DNA of 64,000 nt from SIAJ01 sp036266155 (GTDB lineage: Bacteria > Planctomycetota > Planctomycetia > Gemmatales > Gemmataceae): positions 1-64,000 of the forward strand of contig DATANR010000120.1 of assembly GCA_036266155.1 (NCBI GenBank), read 5' to 3'. The notes beneath the pieces are model-generated. The model was not told the DNA's origin. It saw nothing but the letters and a program-made list of their open reading frames with translations, and made no database searches. Both the position numbers and the translations under genes were made by a program. Shown here one piece after another: positions 24,276-32,961 of the stretch (position 1 is its first letter; each line of letters opens with the position of its first letter).

Positions 24276-27200
24276 TTACTTCTTCGGAAGCACCTCCAGC
24301 TTCAACTCCTTGAAGCGCACCTCTTGAGCCGGGCCGCTATGTAGTTGCATACCAAAGATGCCGCGGCGGGAGAGTTGGGCGTCGTCTTTGCGGTCGCAGC
24401 AGACGTTGCCGTTGATCGTCAGCTTCACGTTGCCGTCGATGGCTTCGATCGTGTAGTCGTTCCACTCGTTCTGCTTGACAAACTTCTCGCCGCCGGCGTT
24501 CTCGAGGATCGCCCGACCGTTCTCTTCGTAAAGCTTGCCCCACCAGCCGACGCCGATGTCGGCTTGCGGGCCCTTCATTTCGCCGTCCGGCAGGCCCTCG
24601 CTGCGGAACTGCATGCCGCTGTTGCCGGCGTTCGGCACGAGCTTCACCTTGAACGAGAGCTTGAAATTCTCGGCGGCGATCGTGCTCATCAAGAACTCGT
24701 TCTTCTTCAGGCCCGTCGTCTTGCCGACGATCTCGCCATTGTCGACGCTCCACAGCTTCGGATCGCCGACCCAACCGGTCAGGTCCTTGCCATTGAAGAA
24801 GTCCTTGGCGTTCTCGGTCGTCGCGAGCATCGGCACCTGCTGATTGTGCCGTAGGTACGCAAACAGCGCGCGCACTTCCTTCTCACTGAACGGCTTCATC
24901 TGGTCGTCAGGCATCATGGACACCGCGCTCGGCTTCAATTCATCCACGTCGCCCTTGTTAATGATGAGCACCTCATTCGGCGTCTGCACCGTGTAGGCTA
25001 CGCCGTTGTCCCCCTTGACGATGCCGGTGATCGTACGGCCATTGTTCAGATTGAGGACGCTCTGAGCGTAATCTTTCGGAATGACCGCGCTCGGGTCAAA
25101 GACGTTTTCCAGGATGTAGTCGAGGTTCGCGCGATTGGAGCCGGTGATGTCCGGCCCGATCTTTCCGCCGACGCCATAGAGCGTGTGGCAGTTCTGGCAC
25201 GTCTTCGCGTAAAGCGCCCGGCCGAGCATGAGGTCATCCTTGCCCGGCACGCTCAGCTTCTTCTTCCACGCGGCGATGTCCTTCGCGCGGTCCGCGGGCG
25301 TGTCGCGCACGGCCCCCCAGACTTTGGCAATCTTGTCACCGAGCGACGTGTCCGGCAAATTGCGCATCGCTTTGATGATGTCGGCCGAGATGTCGGACGG
25401 CTGCAGTTGCTTGTTTCCGACCGCGTCGAGCAAGGCGTTGGCGAATGCTGGCCGACTGACAAGGGTGTTCAACGCGTCACGTTGTTCCGACGTTGAATAG
25501 CTCTTCCACTGAGCGAGGATGACACCCGGCGACTTTGGGTCGTCGTATCCAGCGAGCGCTCGAATCGCGGCGGCACGCAGGCTCGGCTCCGCGACGAGCT
25601 TTTGCAGGATCGGCGGCAGTTCCTTATCACGGCCATTGATCAGCGCCGCCAGCGCCGCCTGTCGATCGGCCGTGGACGCCTTCGTATCGGCAAGCACCTT
25701 ACGCATGGCGGCAAAGGCCTTCGGATCGCCAAATGCGATCGATAGCGAACTTAATAGCGAATTGAACTCCGGCTCATTCTTCGACGACCAGGTGTCCACG
25801 ACCGCGTCCCAGAATGGCGGCATGCTCAGGTCGCGTCGACCCTTCACGCCTTCATTGAATCCGCGTAACGCGGCCAGGCCGATCTCTTTTGCCGGCGGCC
25901 CCTTGACGAAAAAGGGCAAGATGTCGTCGATTTGCTGAACGGTGCTAGTTGCCGCAATTCGGCGGGACGTGAACTGGATGAGACTCGGGATCTTGCCGTT
26001 GATAGCCAACAGGAACGCAGCTTGCGGATCCTCCCCGGCGAGCGGCTCGAGGGAGTACCAGTACAGCAGGGGCAGGTTGAAATCCGCGGCGTCCTCCGTG
26101 TGCGCAAGAAGCCCCGCCAGCACGTCCTTGCGATCCTTCGGGGCAAGTCGCTGCAGACCGGACGCGAGCGCTCGGCGGACCAGAGGCGAGGAGTCTGTCT
26201 TCGCGGCCTTGACCAACGTCTCCAGCGCCAAGGGCTTTGATTTCGTTCCCACGGTGGAGTCGTCGATCCACAGCCGGATTGCCCACGCGCGGACAACTGG
26301 GTCCGTCTCGTCCGCCAGGTCGCCGACGTAGCCAAGGGCATTGAGCGCCCAGAGCGCCTTCAGGCGCTTGGTCGGATCCTTGTCCGTCGTGAACTGGATG
26401 ATGCGTCGAGCGGTCGCCTCGGTCTCTTTGACCTTCTCGGCGGCATCCGGGCCAGTGTGCCGTTCTTGCAAAATGCGGCGAGCGTGCCGGACGTACCACT
26501 CGTTGTCGTAAAGCTGATAGTTCGCCAGTTCGAAGTCCGACGCCTTCTGCAAATCGAGCCCCGTCGCCGGCTTGGTGCCGCGATAGCTGATCTTGTAAAT
26601 GCGGCCGTTCGTGCGGTCCCAGATCTCCGGCTCGTTGCGATGACAGGCTTGCTTGTCGTACCAATCGATCAGGTAGACGTTGCCATCGGGGCCGTACTTC
26701 AGGTTGATGAAGCGTGCCCACTCGTCATTGGCGAGCAAGAAATCCGGTCCGTGGCTCGCGACGTAGCCGCTGCCCTTGGGCTTCAGGATGTCCATGTTGA
26801 TCCGTCGGCCGTGGATGTTGCCCATGAAGAGCTGGCCCTTGTACTTCTCGGGCCACGCGCCGCCGAGGTAGCACATCAGTCCGCAGTGGGCGTGGCCGCC
26901 GCCAGCGCTGTCGCTGCGGTTGTTGCCGCCGTGCGGCGTCGCGCCGATGTAGTGCAAGTGGTCGGCGATCGTGCCGATGTCGGCGTACGTGTAGGGGTTG
27001 AAGTGCTGACCCGCCTGTCGCAGGTAACGACCACCCTGAATCATGTGGAAGCAGTGCGGGATCACGCACGCTTCGATGAAGAACTCGCCGTTCTCGTTGT
27101 AATCGAGACCCCACGGGTTGCTCGTGCCTTCGCTGAACACTTCGAAGATGTGCCGCGTCGGATGATAGCGCCAGACGCCGCAATTGAGGGGAACGCGATC

Positions 27201-28331
27201 CTTGTCCGGCGTGCCTGGCTTACCAACGCGGCTCCGCGTGAACACGCCGTGGCAGCCATAGAGCCAGCCGTCCGGGCCCCAACAGAAGGTATTGAGCGTC
27301 TCGTGCGTGTCGGACGTCGCGTCCCAGCCATCGAGAAGGATCTTGGGAACACCCGGCTTGTCGTCGTTGTTTGGAATGAACATCAGGTACGGCGCGGCCC
27401 CGACCCACACGCCGCCGAAGCCGATCTCGATGCCGCTGATGAGGTTCAGGCCCTCGATGAAGACCGTTTTTTTGTCGAACGTGCCGGTGCCCTTCGTGTC
27501 CTCAAAAATCAGGATGCGGTCGCCATTTTTCTTTTGCGCCTCGGGCAGCAGCGGGCCGTCGAAGGGGAGGCGTTTCGGATAGGCGTAGGCTTCGGCGACC
27601 CAAAGCCGGCCGCGGTCGTCGATGCAGAACGCGATCGGCTGATGGACGTCCGGCTCGCCGGCGAAAAGCGTGACCTTGAAGTCTTCGGGCACGGTCATCG
27701 CGGCCGCGGCCTTCTCGGGCGTCAGGCCGGCATTCTTGTACACGTCGGGCGGCGACGGCGGAGCCGCCTTCGGACGCGCCGGGAAGGTCGGCTTGTTCTC
27801 GTGGAAGCGGAAGTCATCGAAGTTGATGTGCCCCCAGTGGCCCGTGTGCTTGTCGACCAGGCGGACCTGAATTTCCTTCCCCATGTATTTGATGAGATCG
27901 ACCACCTCGCGGCGCATGTCCTCTTCTTCCATGCCGGACGCGGTATGAAAGACCTCTTTGCCCGAGAGCAGTTCAACGCGTGTCTCTTTCCACGGTCCGC
28001 CGCCGACGAGAAAGCTCGCCCACCGATGCGTCACCTTGAAGGGCACGCTCGTCAGCGTGCCGGTCGGCTTGTCGCCGAAGCGCTCGAAGCCGCCGATCCA
28101 GAACTGACCCTGGTGCCGGCTATAGCTGTCGCCGCGCCGCGGGTGAACCGTGTCGCCCTTGATCGGCTGGTCCTTGAAGGCGTCGCCCTCGGCGGTCCAA
28201 TCCTTGAGCGTGCCAGTCTCGAAGTCAAGATTGAGCGGCTTGCCATCCTTGCCGATGGGCAACACGCCTTCATCGGCGGCCAGGAGGGACAACGGCAACA
28301 GCGCAAGCAGTAAAAAGGAGAGGCGGTACAT
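24276..28331 (-). CDS. PVC-type haem-binding CxxCH protein with DUF1080 domain
   Basis: A 1351-residue exported multidomain protein with signal peptide MYRLSFLLLALLPLSLLA. Domains in order: an N-terminal carbohydrate-binding-like beta region (about 25-185); a PVC dehydrogenase-type beta-propeller (about 200-620, motifs ITIDDRGRLWVAEAYAYP-like, VGAAPYLMFIPN, SAGGGHAHCGLMCYLGG); HEAT-like helical repeats (about 650-1000); a haem c domain with CQNCH at 1045-1049; and a C-terminal 3-keto-disaccharide hydrolase/DUF1080 lectin-like domain (about 1170-1345, FFNGKDLTGWVGDPKLWSV). The family is typical of planctomycetes and is thought to oxidise sugars outside the cell. It stands alone, with the ECF gene upstream. 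Confidence 0.9.
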   Translation of the reverse strand: MYRLSFLLLALLPLSLLAADEGVLPIGKDGKPLNLDFETGTLKDWTAEGDAFKDQPIKGDTVHPRRGDSYSRHQGQFWIGGFERFGDKPTGTLTSVPFKVTHRWASFLVGGGPWKETRVELLSGKEVFHTASGMEEEDMRREVVDLIKYMGKEIQVRLVDKHTGHWGHINFDDFRFHENKPTFPARPKAAPPSPPDVYKNAGLTPEKAAAAMTVPEDFKVTLFAGEPDVHQPIAFCIDDRGRLWVAEAYAYPKRLPFDGPLLPEAQKKNGDRILIFEDTKGTGTFDKKTVFIEGLNLISGIEIGFGGVWVGAAPYLMFIPNNDDKPGVPKILLDGWDATSDTHETLNTFCWGPDGWLYGCHGVFTRSRVGKPGTPDKDRVPLNCGVWRYHPTRHIFEVFSEGTSNPWGLDYNENGEFFIEACVIPHCFHMIQGGRYLRQAGQHFNPYTYADIGTIADHLHYIGATPHGGNNRSDSAGGGHAHCGLMCYLGGAWPEKYKGQLFMGNIHGRRINMDILKPKGSGYVASHGPDFLLANDEWARFINLKYGPDGNVYLIDWYDKQACHRNEPEIWDRTNGRIYKISYRGTKPATGLDLQKASDFELANYQLYDNEWYVRHARRILQERHTGPDAAEKVKETEATARRIIQFTTDKDPTKRLKALWALNALGYVGDLADETDPVVRAWAIRLWIDDSTVGTKSKPLALETLVKAAKTDSSPLVRRALASGLQRLAPKDRKDVLAGLLAHTEDAADFNLPLLYWYSLEPLAGEDPQAAFLLAINGKIPSLIQFTSRRIAATSTVQQIDDILPFFVKGPPAKEIGLAALRGFNEGVKGRRDLSMPPFWDAVVDTWSSKNEPEFNSLLSSLSIAFGDPKAFAAMRKVLADTKASTADRQAALAALINGRDKELPPILQKLVAEPSLRAAAIRALAGYDDPKSPGVILAQWKSYSTSEQRDALNTLVSRPAFANALLDAVGNKQLQPSDISADIIKAMRNLPDTSLGDKIAKVWGAVRDTPADRAKDIAAWKKKLSVPGKDDLMLGRALYAKTCQNCHTLYGVGGKIGPDITGSNRANLDYILENVFDPSAVIPKDYAQSVLNLNNGRTITGIVKGDNGVAYTVQTPNEVLIINKGDVDELKPSAVSMMPDDQMKPFSEKEVRALFAYLRHNQQVPMLATTENAKDFFNGKDLTGWVGDPKLWSVDNGEIVGKTTGLKKNEFLMSTIAAENFKLSFKVKLVPNAGNSGMQFRSEGLPDGEMKGPQADIGVGWWGKLYEENGRAILENAGGEKFVKQNEWNDYTIEAIDGNVKLTINGNVCCDRKDDAQLSRRGIFGMQLHSGPAQEVRFKELKLEVLPKK

Positions 28332-28428
28332 GAACGCTCCGCAATGTGGCTCTGAGGGAGGGGTAGTCTAGCGGAACGATCGCAAAGGGTGAGGACGTGA
28401 ATGCTTCAACCGGATTGCTTTTTTGAAT

Positions 28429-28452
28429 CCGCCTGTCTTGGGAGACAGGCGG
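28429..28452. repeat. Perfect hairpin CCGCCTGTCT...AGACAGGCGG
   Basis: A 10-bp perfect stem with the 4-base loop TGGG, flanked by CTTTTTTG on the left. It lies between the ECF gene stop and the PVC haem protein start. On the minus strand it is not followed by uridines, so it is a poor intrinsic terminator. It is 32 bp from a second palindromic repeat and may be part of a composite repeat. Confidence 0.7.
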
Positions 28453-28484
28453 CGACGAAATGAGGGCGTGACTCGACAATCTGC

Positions 28485-28526
28485 GTCGGAGTCCCGGCTT
28501 CAGCCCCCTAAAGGCGGAACTCCAAC
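28485..28526. repeat. Second copy of the TTGGAGTTCCGCC palindromic repeat
   Basis: Reads GTCGGAGTCCCGGCTTCAG then CCCCCTAAAGGCGGAACTCCAAC; its ends are imperfect reverse complements of each other. Twenty consecutive bases (28507-28526) are identical to the right arm of the repeat inside the helicase gene (19315-19334). It lies in noncoding DNA just downstream of the ECF gene. Confidence 0.8.
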
Positions 28527-28562
28527 TCCGTCTTTCCCCGAGACTGAAAAATTATCCATCAC

Positions 28563-30245
28563 CTACTTCCCTTGCTTGGCCCGGACCGCCGCATCCAGAT
28601 TCAACTCGGCTTCCCTGACGAGCAGACGCGCACGTTCCACTTCAATCTTCAACAACTCAACCTGGTTGCGATCGGCCTTCTTTTGCACGGCGTCATCCAG
28701 GCGCAGTTGCTTCTCCTTGACGTCCAGCTTGGCAAGCTCGATCTTGGTTTTCAGCAGATCGAGATCGATCGTCGTGCCGGCACTCTTGGGATTGAATGGC
28801 TGCAATACGTTTGTCGGCAGTGGATAGATATCGGTTACGCCCCAAACATTCTTGTTGATGCGATTATCTAAGTCGACGTAAGGCATCAGCGTAGTCGTCC
28901 ATGGTTCGCCCGGCCGAAGAAAGGAATGCTCCAGCCACACACTATCGAGTTGGTTCTTGACTTGTCGCCCATGGTCGTCGTGGCAGAACACCATTAACCA
29001 GCCGCCATTGCGATTGGCCCACGTGTAAACCACGCGACAATCCTTGCGCGTTTCGAGCACCTTCCCTTCCACATCGACGATCTTGCAGTCGTAGAGATAG
29101 GTCAGCATCGCGACGTCCTTGCTCACGCGGACAACCTCGGCATCGCGGATCGTCCAATCCGTAGTCCGCAAGCGCTGATCGGAGGCGGCCGCATCCGCCT
29201 TGCCGTACTTGCCAAGGACCGAAATCGACACCAGGTCGTCCGCCAGGAACTTTTGACGTTCCTTCCAGTCGCCCTTGGCGCCGGCTTCCCACATTTGTTT
29301 GTCGATCGCGAGCAGGGTGTTCTTGAGGTTCTCATTGGCGTCCGGCGTCTTGACAGGACTCGTCGGCTTCAGCGGCAGACGCGAACCGGCGGTCTCGTAT
29401 TTGGGCTGTGCCATCGTGAAGCCGACGCCGACGGCCAGCATAGCCGAGCAGGCCAGCGACGCGATCGCCCATTTCATCGTTTTCATGGTCATCCCCTTCA
29501 ATGTTTCGTTGGTCAGTGAGAGAACGCTCGGCGCGACCATCGTCGCGATCGACTGCCGCTCCGCGAACATTGCTGCCGCACGGACAGTGGTGAGCATCGA
29601 ATCCGGACAAAGGGCGACCGACAGAAAGGCGGCCGACAGCGTGAGCCCGCGTTTCGTCAGCCGGGCGGCCAATAACTTGCGGCCCCGTTCCAATTTGCCG
29701 TGCAAGGCGCTCAGCGTCAGCCCAAGCTGAAGCGCCGCCTCGTCGCGGGTTCGGCCTTCGAGGTAGCACAGCACGAGAGCCGTGCGATAGCGATCGGGCA
29801 ATCGTTGCAGCTCTTCATCCAACCCGGTCTTGATTTCCGCCCACGTCATCGTCCCGGCATCGTTCTCGTTGTTCACGGCCCGCATGGACAACTCGCGACG
29901 CTGACGTCGCGTCAGATCGCGGCGCAGGTTCATGGCCACGCGCATTGCGACCCCGTGAAACCAACTGCCGAGCGAAGCGGTATTGCGAATGGACGACGCC
30001 CGCCGCGAGAAGACCAGGAACGTCGCCTGACACGCATCCTCGGCATCGTGTGCGGAGCGCAATGCTCGCCGGCACACGCCCAGCACCATCGGCCCATGTC
30101 GCTCCGCGATGACGCGAAAGGCGGCCTCGTCGTTCGCTTGAACAAATCGGCGCAGCAACGCCTCATCGGTCGCCGAGCGCAGCGATTGCACTTCGAGCAA
30201 CCCGACAACCGACCTCAACGTCGCGCTCGATGCTCGCTTCGTCAT
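28563..30245 (-). CDS. ECF sigma factor fused to a membrane helix and SnoaL/DUF4440-like domain
   Basis: A 560-residue fusion. Residues 25-200 are a complete ECF sigma70: region 2 (ATDEALLRRFVQANDEAAF ... EDACQATFLVFSR) and region 4 (LQRLPDRYRTALVLCYLEG ... ALHGKLERGRKLLAARL). A single membrane helix (257-279, MKWAIASLACSAMLAVGVGF) follows, then a SnoaL/NTF2-like domain (about 308-430, LLAIDKQMWEAGAKGDWKER ... DCRVVYTWANRNGGWLMVFC) and a C-terminal coiled coil (about 490-560). ECF factors fused to long membrane-spanning C-terminal extensions are a known planctomycete type, where the extension likely senses a signal outside and controls the sigma part. No separate anti-sigma gene is adjacent. 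Confidence 0.85.
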   Translation of the reverse strand: MTKRASSATLRSVVGLLEVQSLRSATDEALLRRFVQANDEAAFRVIAERHGPMVLGVCRRALRSAHDAEDACQATFLVFSRRASSIRNTASLGSWFHGVAMRVAMNLRRDLTRRQRRELSMRAVNNENDAGTMTWAEIKTGLDEELQRLPDRYRTALVLCYLEGRTRDEAALQLGLTLSALHGKLERGRKLLAARLTKRGLTLSAAFLSVALCPDSMLTTVRAAAMFAERQSIATMVAPSVLSLTNETLKGMTMKTMKWAIASLACSAMLAVGVGFTMAQPKYETAGSRLPLKPTSPVKTPDANENLKNTLLAIDKQMWEAGAKGDWKERQKFLADDLVSISVLGKYGKADAAASDQRLRTTDWTIRDAEVVRVSKDVAMLTYLYDCKIVDVEGKVLETRKDCRVVYTWANRNGGWLMVFCHDDHGRQVKNQLDSVWLEHSFLRPGEPWTTTLMPYVDLDNRINKNVWGVTDIYPLPTNVLQPFNPKSAGTTIDLDLLKTKIELAKLDVKEKQLRLDDAVQKKADRNQVELLKIEVERARLLVREAELNLDAAVRAKQGK

Positions 30246-30475
30246 GGCCCCTCCTGGCCTCGGAGCGTGGTCATGGAATGTAGTACCCGCGAAGGCGTTT
30301 TTGGCGCGCCGTCGTGCAATGTGATTGTTACAAGTGTGAAAAAAACGTGCGCGACGGCAATTTGAATGCCCCGTTGCGGCATCTTCGAACCGCTATTACA
30401 ATAGACGAGCGGGCCGAACTCGCGACTCTTTTCGGTTCGCAACCGACCAAAACCTCATTCGCTAGCGCCAATGCC

Positions 30476-31654
30476 ATGTTGAACCGCCGCGCCTCAACCG
30501 CCCGACTCCGCTGCGAACCACTCGAAGGCCGCTTGACGCCCGCGGGCACCGTCGTGGTCGACGTGACCGGCAGCAGCGTCAAGATCACCGGCGACGATCA
30601 GGAGAACGACATCTCGGTCTTCGTCGACAACAATCCCACGGCGAACACCCTTCACATCGTCGGCAACAACGGCACCGGCGTCACGATCAACGACCCGCTG
30701 CCCGCGGGCGATGCCGTCGGCAAGCTCACGATCGACCTGAAGAAAGCCGCCATTTCCACCGTGCAAGACCCGCGCGGCACCGAAGGCGTCGACACCGTGA
30801 ACGTCCATGACATCTTCCTCGGCGGCAACCTCCTCATCAAAGGCAAGAACGGCGGCGTCGTGACCGTGAACAACGTCTACGGTCTGAAGGCGACGATCGA
30901 CTTCCATGCCGGCAACGGCATATCGACCGTCGATCAGACAAAGGGGCCGCTCGGGAGCAACATCAAAATTCTCAACAGCAATTTGGGCTTCGACGGCAGG
31001 CAGAGCCCGCCAAAGCAGTTGGGCGTGACCGTTCTCACCAAGGATTGCAAGGACCACGTGGAAGTGCGAGCCACCACTGTGCAAGGCAGCCTGACCATTC
31101 GGACCAAAGGCGAGAACGACGATATCGGCCTGTTCGGTGTCTACAACTTTTTCGGCACGAGCAATTTTGGCATCACGGGCTTGAACATCGACGCCGGCAC
31201 GGGCGACGATTTCTTTGCTGCGTCCGGTATCGACGTCATCAAGGGCACGAACATCAAGATGGGCGACGGCAACGACAAGGTCTTGATCGGCCGGTTCGAA
31301 GGCTTTGGATCGAACCTGTTCCGCAGCAACGTCAGCATCGACCTGGGCAAAGGCGACGACGTCATTGGCATCGGCCACACCTCGAATCCGGACAATCTTG
31401 GCACTTCCTTCGGGGCCAAGCTGACGGTCAAGGGCGGCATCGGCGACGATAAGCTGATGATTGGCAATCAGGTCACGCTGTCGGCAGCCAAACATTCAAT
31501 CGACGGCGGCCCGCAAACTACGGCCGATGCACTCGAAGTGTTGACTCCGCCCTTCGACCCGAACGACAAGATCTTCAAGAACTGGGAAACCCGCGGCGGC
31601 TTCGTCGCGGCCAACTTGAGTGCGCTGGTTGCCGACGAGGGGACCAGGTTCTAG
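30476..31654 (+). CDS. Exported beta-repeat protein with LEGRLTPA N-terminus
   Basis: A 392-residue protein. Its N-terminus (MLNRRASTARLRCEPLEGRLTPAGTVVVDV) carries the Leu-Glu-x-Arg-Leu-x-Pro-Ala motif typical of planctomycete surface or exported proteins in place of a standard signal peptide. The rest is regular beta-rich sequence with repeated G/N/D-rich turns (LNIDAGTGDDFF, IKMGDGNDKVLIG, IDLGKGDDVIGIG, VKGGIGDDKLMIG), resembling Ca2+-binding RTX-like or beta-helix repeats. A second ATG at 30476 is used because the motif starts there; 30471 in another frame is a decoy. It is divergent from the ECF fusion gene, 230 bp apart. Function is unknown; a cell-surface structural protein is plausible. 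Confidence 0.7.
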   Translation: MLNRRASTARLRCEPLEGRLTPAGTVVVDVTGSSVKITGDDQENDISVFVDNNPTANTLHIVGNNGTGVTINDPLPAGDAVGKLTIDLKKAAISTVQDPRGTEGVDTVNVHDIFLGGNLLIKGKNGGVVTVNNVYGLKATIDFHAGNGISTVDQTKGPLGSNIKILNSNLGFDGRQSPPKQLGVTVLTKDCKDHVEVRATTVQGSLTIRTKGENDDIGLFGVYNFFGTSNFGITGLNIDAGTGDDFFAASGIDVIKGTNIKMGDGNDKVLIGRFEGFGSNLFRSNVSIDLGKGDDVIGIGHTSNPDNLGTSFGAKLTVKGGIGDDKLMIGNQVTLSAAKHSIDGGPQTTADALEVLTPPFDPNDKIFKNWETRGGFVAANLSALVADEGTRF

Positions 31655-31704
31655 CCGAACGTTTGGAGAATGAAGAGGAACGCAACTGGGCGGCGGCTGG
31701 TCGT

Positions 31705-31941
31705 CTATAGTGGCGTCTGAAGCTGATTGCCGAACAGGAACACCACATTGGAGCTGGTGGAGAAGCTGAAGGCCCCCGTGCCCGTGCGGGCAACGAACGT
31801 GTTAGCCACTACCACCGACTGTTGGGCGTCCGCCGCTCCGGCCAGGTTTAGTGCGTCGTCCCCGGCCTCCAGGTACATCAATACCGGGCCCACGAACGCG
31901 GTTTGGCCGGACACATCTCGGGGCAACACAATTTGCCTCAA
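31705..31941 (-). pseudogene. Remnant of an exported repeat protein (C-terminal piece)
   Basis: On the minus strand an open stretch encodes IVLPRDVSGQTAFVGPVLMY-LEAGDDALNLAGAADAQQS and ends NVVFLFGNQLQTPL. The Gly-Asp-Asp turn recalls the repeat protein at 30476 and other surface proteins. No plausible start codon or ribosome site exists: the frame stays open to about 32050 with non-conserved sequence, and the piece lacks an export motif. It looks like the 3' end of a lost gene. It could be a short real gene starting with TTG at 31941; this is weak. Confidence 0.35.
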
Positions 31942-32147
31942 GGTCAGTGATGAAGGAACGATACCAACGGCAGAGGATCGACACTCGTTTAAGAAAATGG
32001 CGGAGTATCGTTCGATTGAAACAGAAGGCGATGGAATGAAATCCTATCTCGCAACATGCGTTGCGTTGCTCTTGGGGCGGAGACCGGTGTGCCTTATCGG
32101 GAGATTACTTAAGTGCTGGCGGTTAGATTTCGAGTGCGACCTCAGCC

Positions 32148-32525
32148 TCATCGCATCTGCAAATGCAGCGACAGCTTTGCCAACACCAGTTGATTGAGGC
32201 TCACTCCTTCGGCCTCGGCCTCGCTGGCAAGGGCGGCGTGGAGCGACTTGGGAATGCGCACGTTGAACTTGCCGCTGTATTCCCGGCGCTGCGGGCCGAC
32301 CGGTGGGTCGGGCAGGCTATCGATCAATTCGTCGATCTGCCCGCGTTCCTTTGTGCCTGCAAAGGCCGCGCGGTCCGATTTGGTTGGAAACAGCCGCACG
32401 AATGGTCCGCCCGGACCGAAGATTGCGTTGTTGGCTTCCACCCAGGTCAAGCCCGGCGTCTCTGACAGCTTGCGCGCGAGCGTCAATAGCTCATGCACCC
32501 CGTTTTTCGTGCTTCGTTTTGCCAT
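32148..32525 (-). CDS. HicB-like antitoxin with ribbon-helix-helix C-terminus
   Basis: A 125-residue protein. The C-terminal 45 residues (YSGKFNVRIPKSLHAALASE...GVSLNQLVLAKLSLHLQ) are the ribbon-helix-helix of the HicB/Arc-type antitoxin, which binds DNA and autoregulates its operon. The N-terminal region (KLSETPGLTWVEANNAIFGPGG) is unlike the usual HicB RNase-H-like fold. GGGGAGG eight bases upstream decides the ATG at 32525. The upstream gene on the same strand is the amber-split gene, 15 bp away; no HicA toxin is visible. Possibly an orphan regulator. Confidence 0.65.
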   Translation of the reverse strand: MAKRSTKNGVHELLTLARKLSETPGLTWVEANNAIFGPGGPFVRLFPTKSDRAAFAGTKERGQIDELIDSLPDPPVGPQRREYSGKFNVRIPKSLHAALASEAEAEGVSLNQLVLAKLSLHLQMR

Positions 32526-32540
32526 CGTGATGCCTCCCCA

Positions 32541-32852
32541 TTACTCGAGATCGATGACCTCGCCCCCATCCCGCACCTCAAAATAGATCGCGCGCTGCCC
32601 GAGCTGCGAACCAACGCTCACGAACAACTCGCGGGCTGCCTTGACATCTTCGGGCGCGACGATGACTTCCAGGCGATAGCTGGTCTCTTCGTAACGTTTG
32701 CCGTCGTCCGCTACCCAGGCGCCCTGGAACGGCCCCTCCAAGGTCTAACCGCCAAAGGCGTTGCACACTCGGTTGAGGATGCCTCGCAATTCGCGGCGAC
32801 TGACTTTCGTCCCGTTGTTGCGGTGCGTCGGAATGCGCGTGATGACGAGCAT
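32541..32852 (-). pseudogene. Small conserved gene split by an in-frame amber codon
   Basis: Read with the TAG at 32745-32747 ignored, this is one open frame of about 103 codons: MLVITRIPTHRNNGTKVSR ... ILNRVCNAFGG, TAG, TLEGPFQGAWVADDGKRYEE ... YFEVRDGGEVIDLE. Both halves are in the same frame with no base lost or gained. The tyrosine-like position (GG-Y-T, a TAC to TAG change) is the simplest explanation, since the continuation is a small fold of the type (VTRIPTxRND...) with a GPFxGAW strand. The two parts would not function separately. This may be a recent mutation, a suppressed stop or a sequencing error. The family function is unknown to me. Confidence 0.6.
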
Positions 32853-32961
32853 CGCCGTTCTCTCGCGCATGAATGGGGCCGCATGTCGTCCATTGACATG
32901 GTACCGAATTCGGTACTGGACGCAACATAGAAACTGTTCCTGTCGACTGAACCTTCTCAGT

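Noticed and set aside
26457..28313. 618-codon open frame antisense to the PVC haem protein
   Set aside because: Compositional shadow of the real gene; no ribosome site or domain.
28429..28452. Classical intrinsic terminator for the ECF gene
   Set aside because: The hairpin is perfect but on the minus strand it is followed by ATTCAAAAAAG, not a U run.
30494..31495. 333-codon minus-strand frame antisense to the exported repeat protein
   Set aside because: Val/Asp-rich shadow of repetitive sequence on the other strand; the plus-strand frame has the LEGRLTPA motif.
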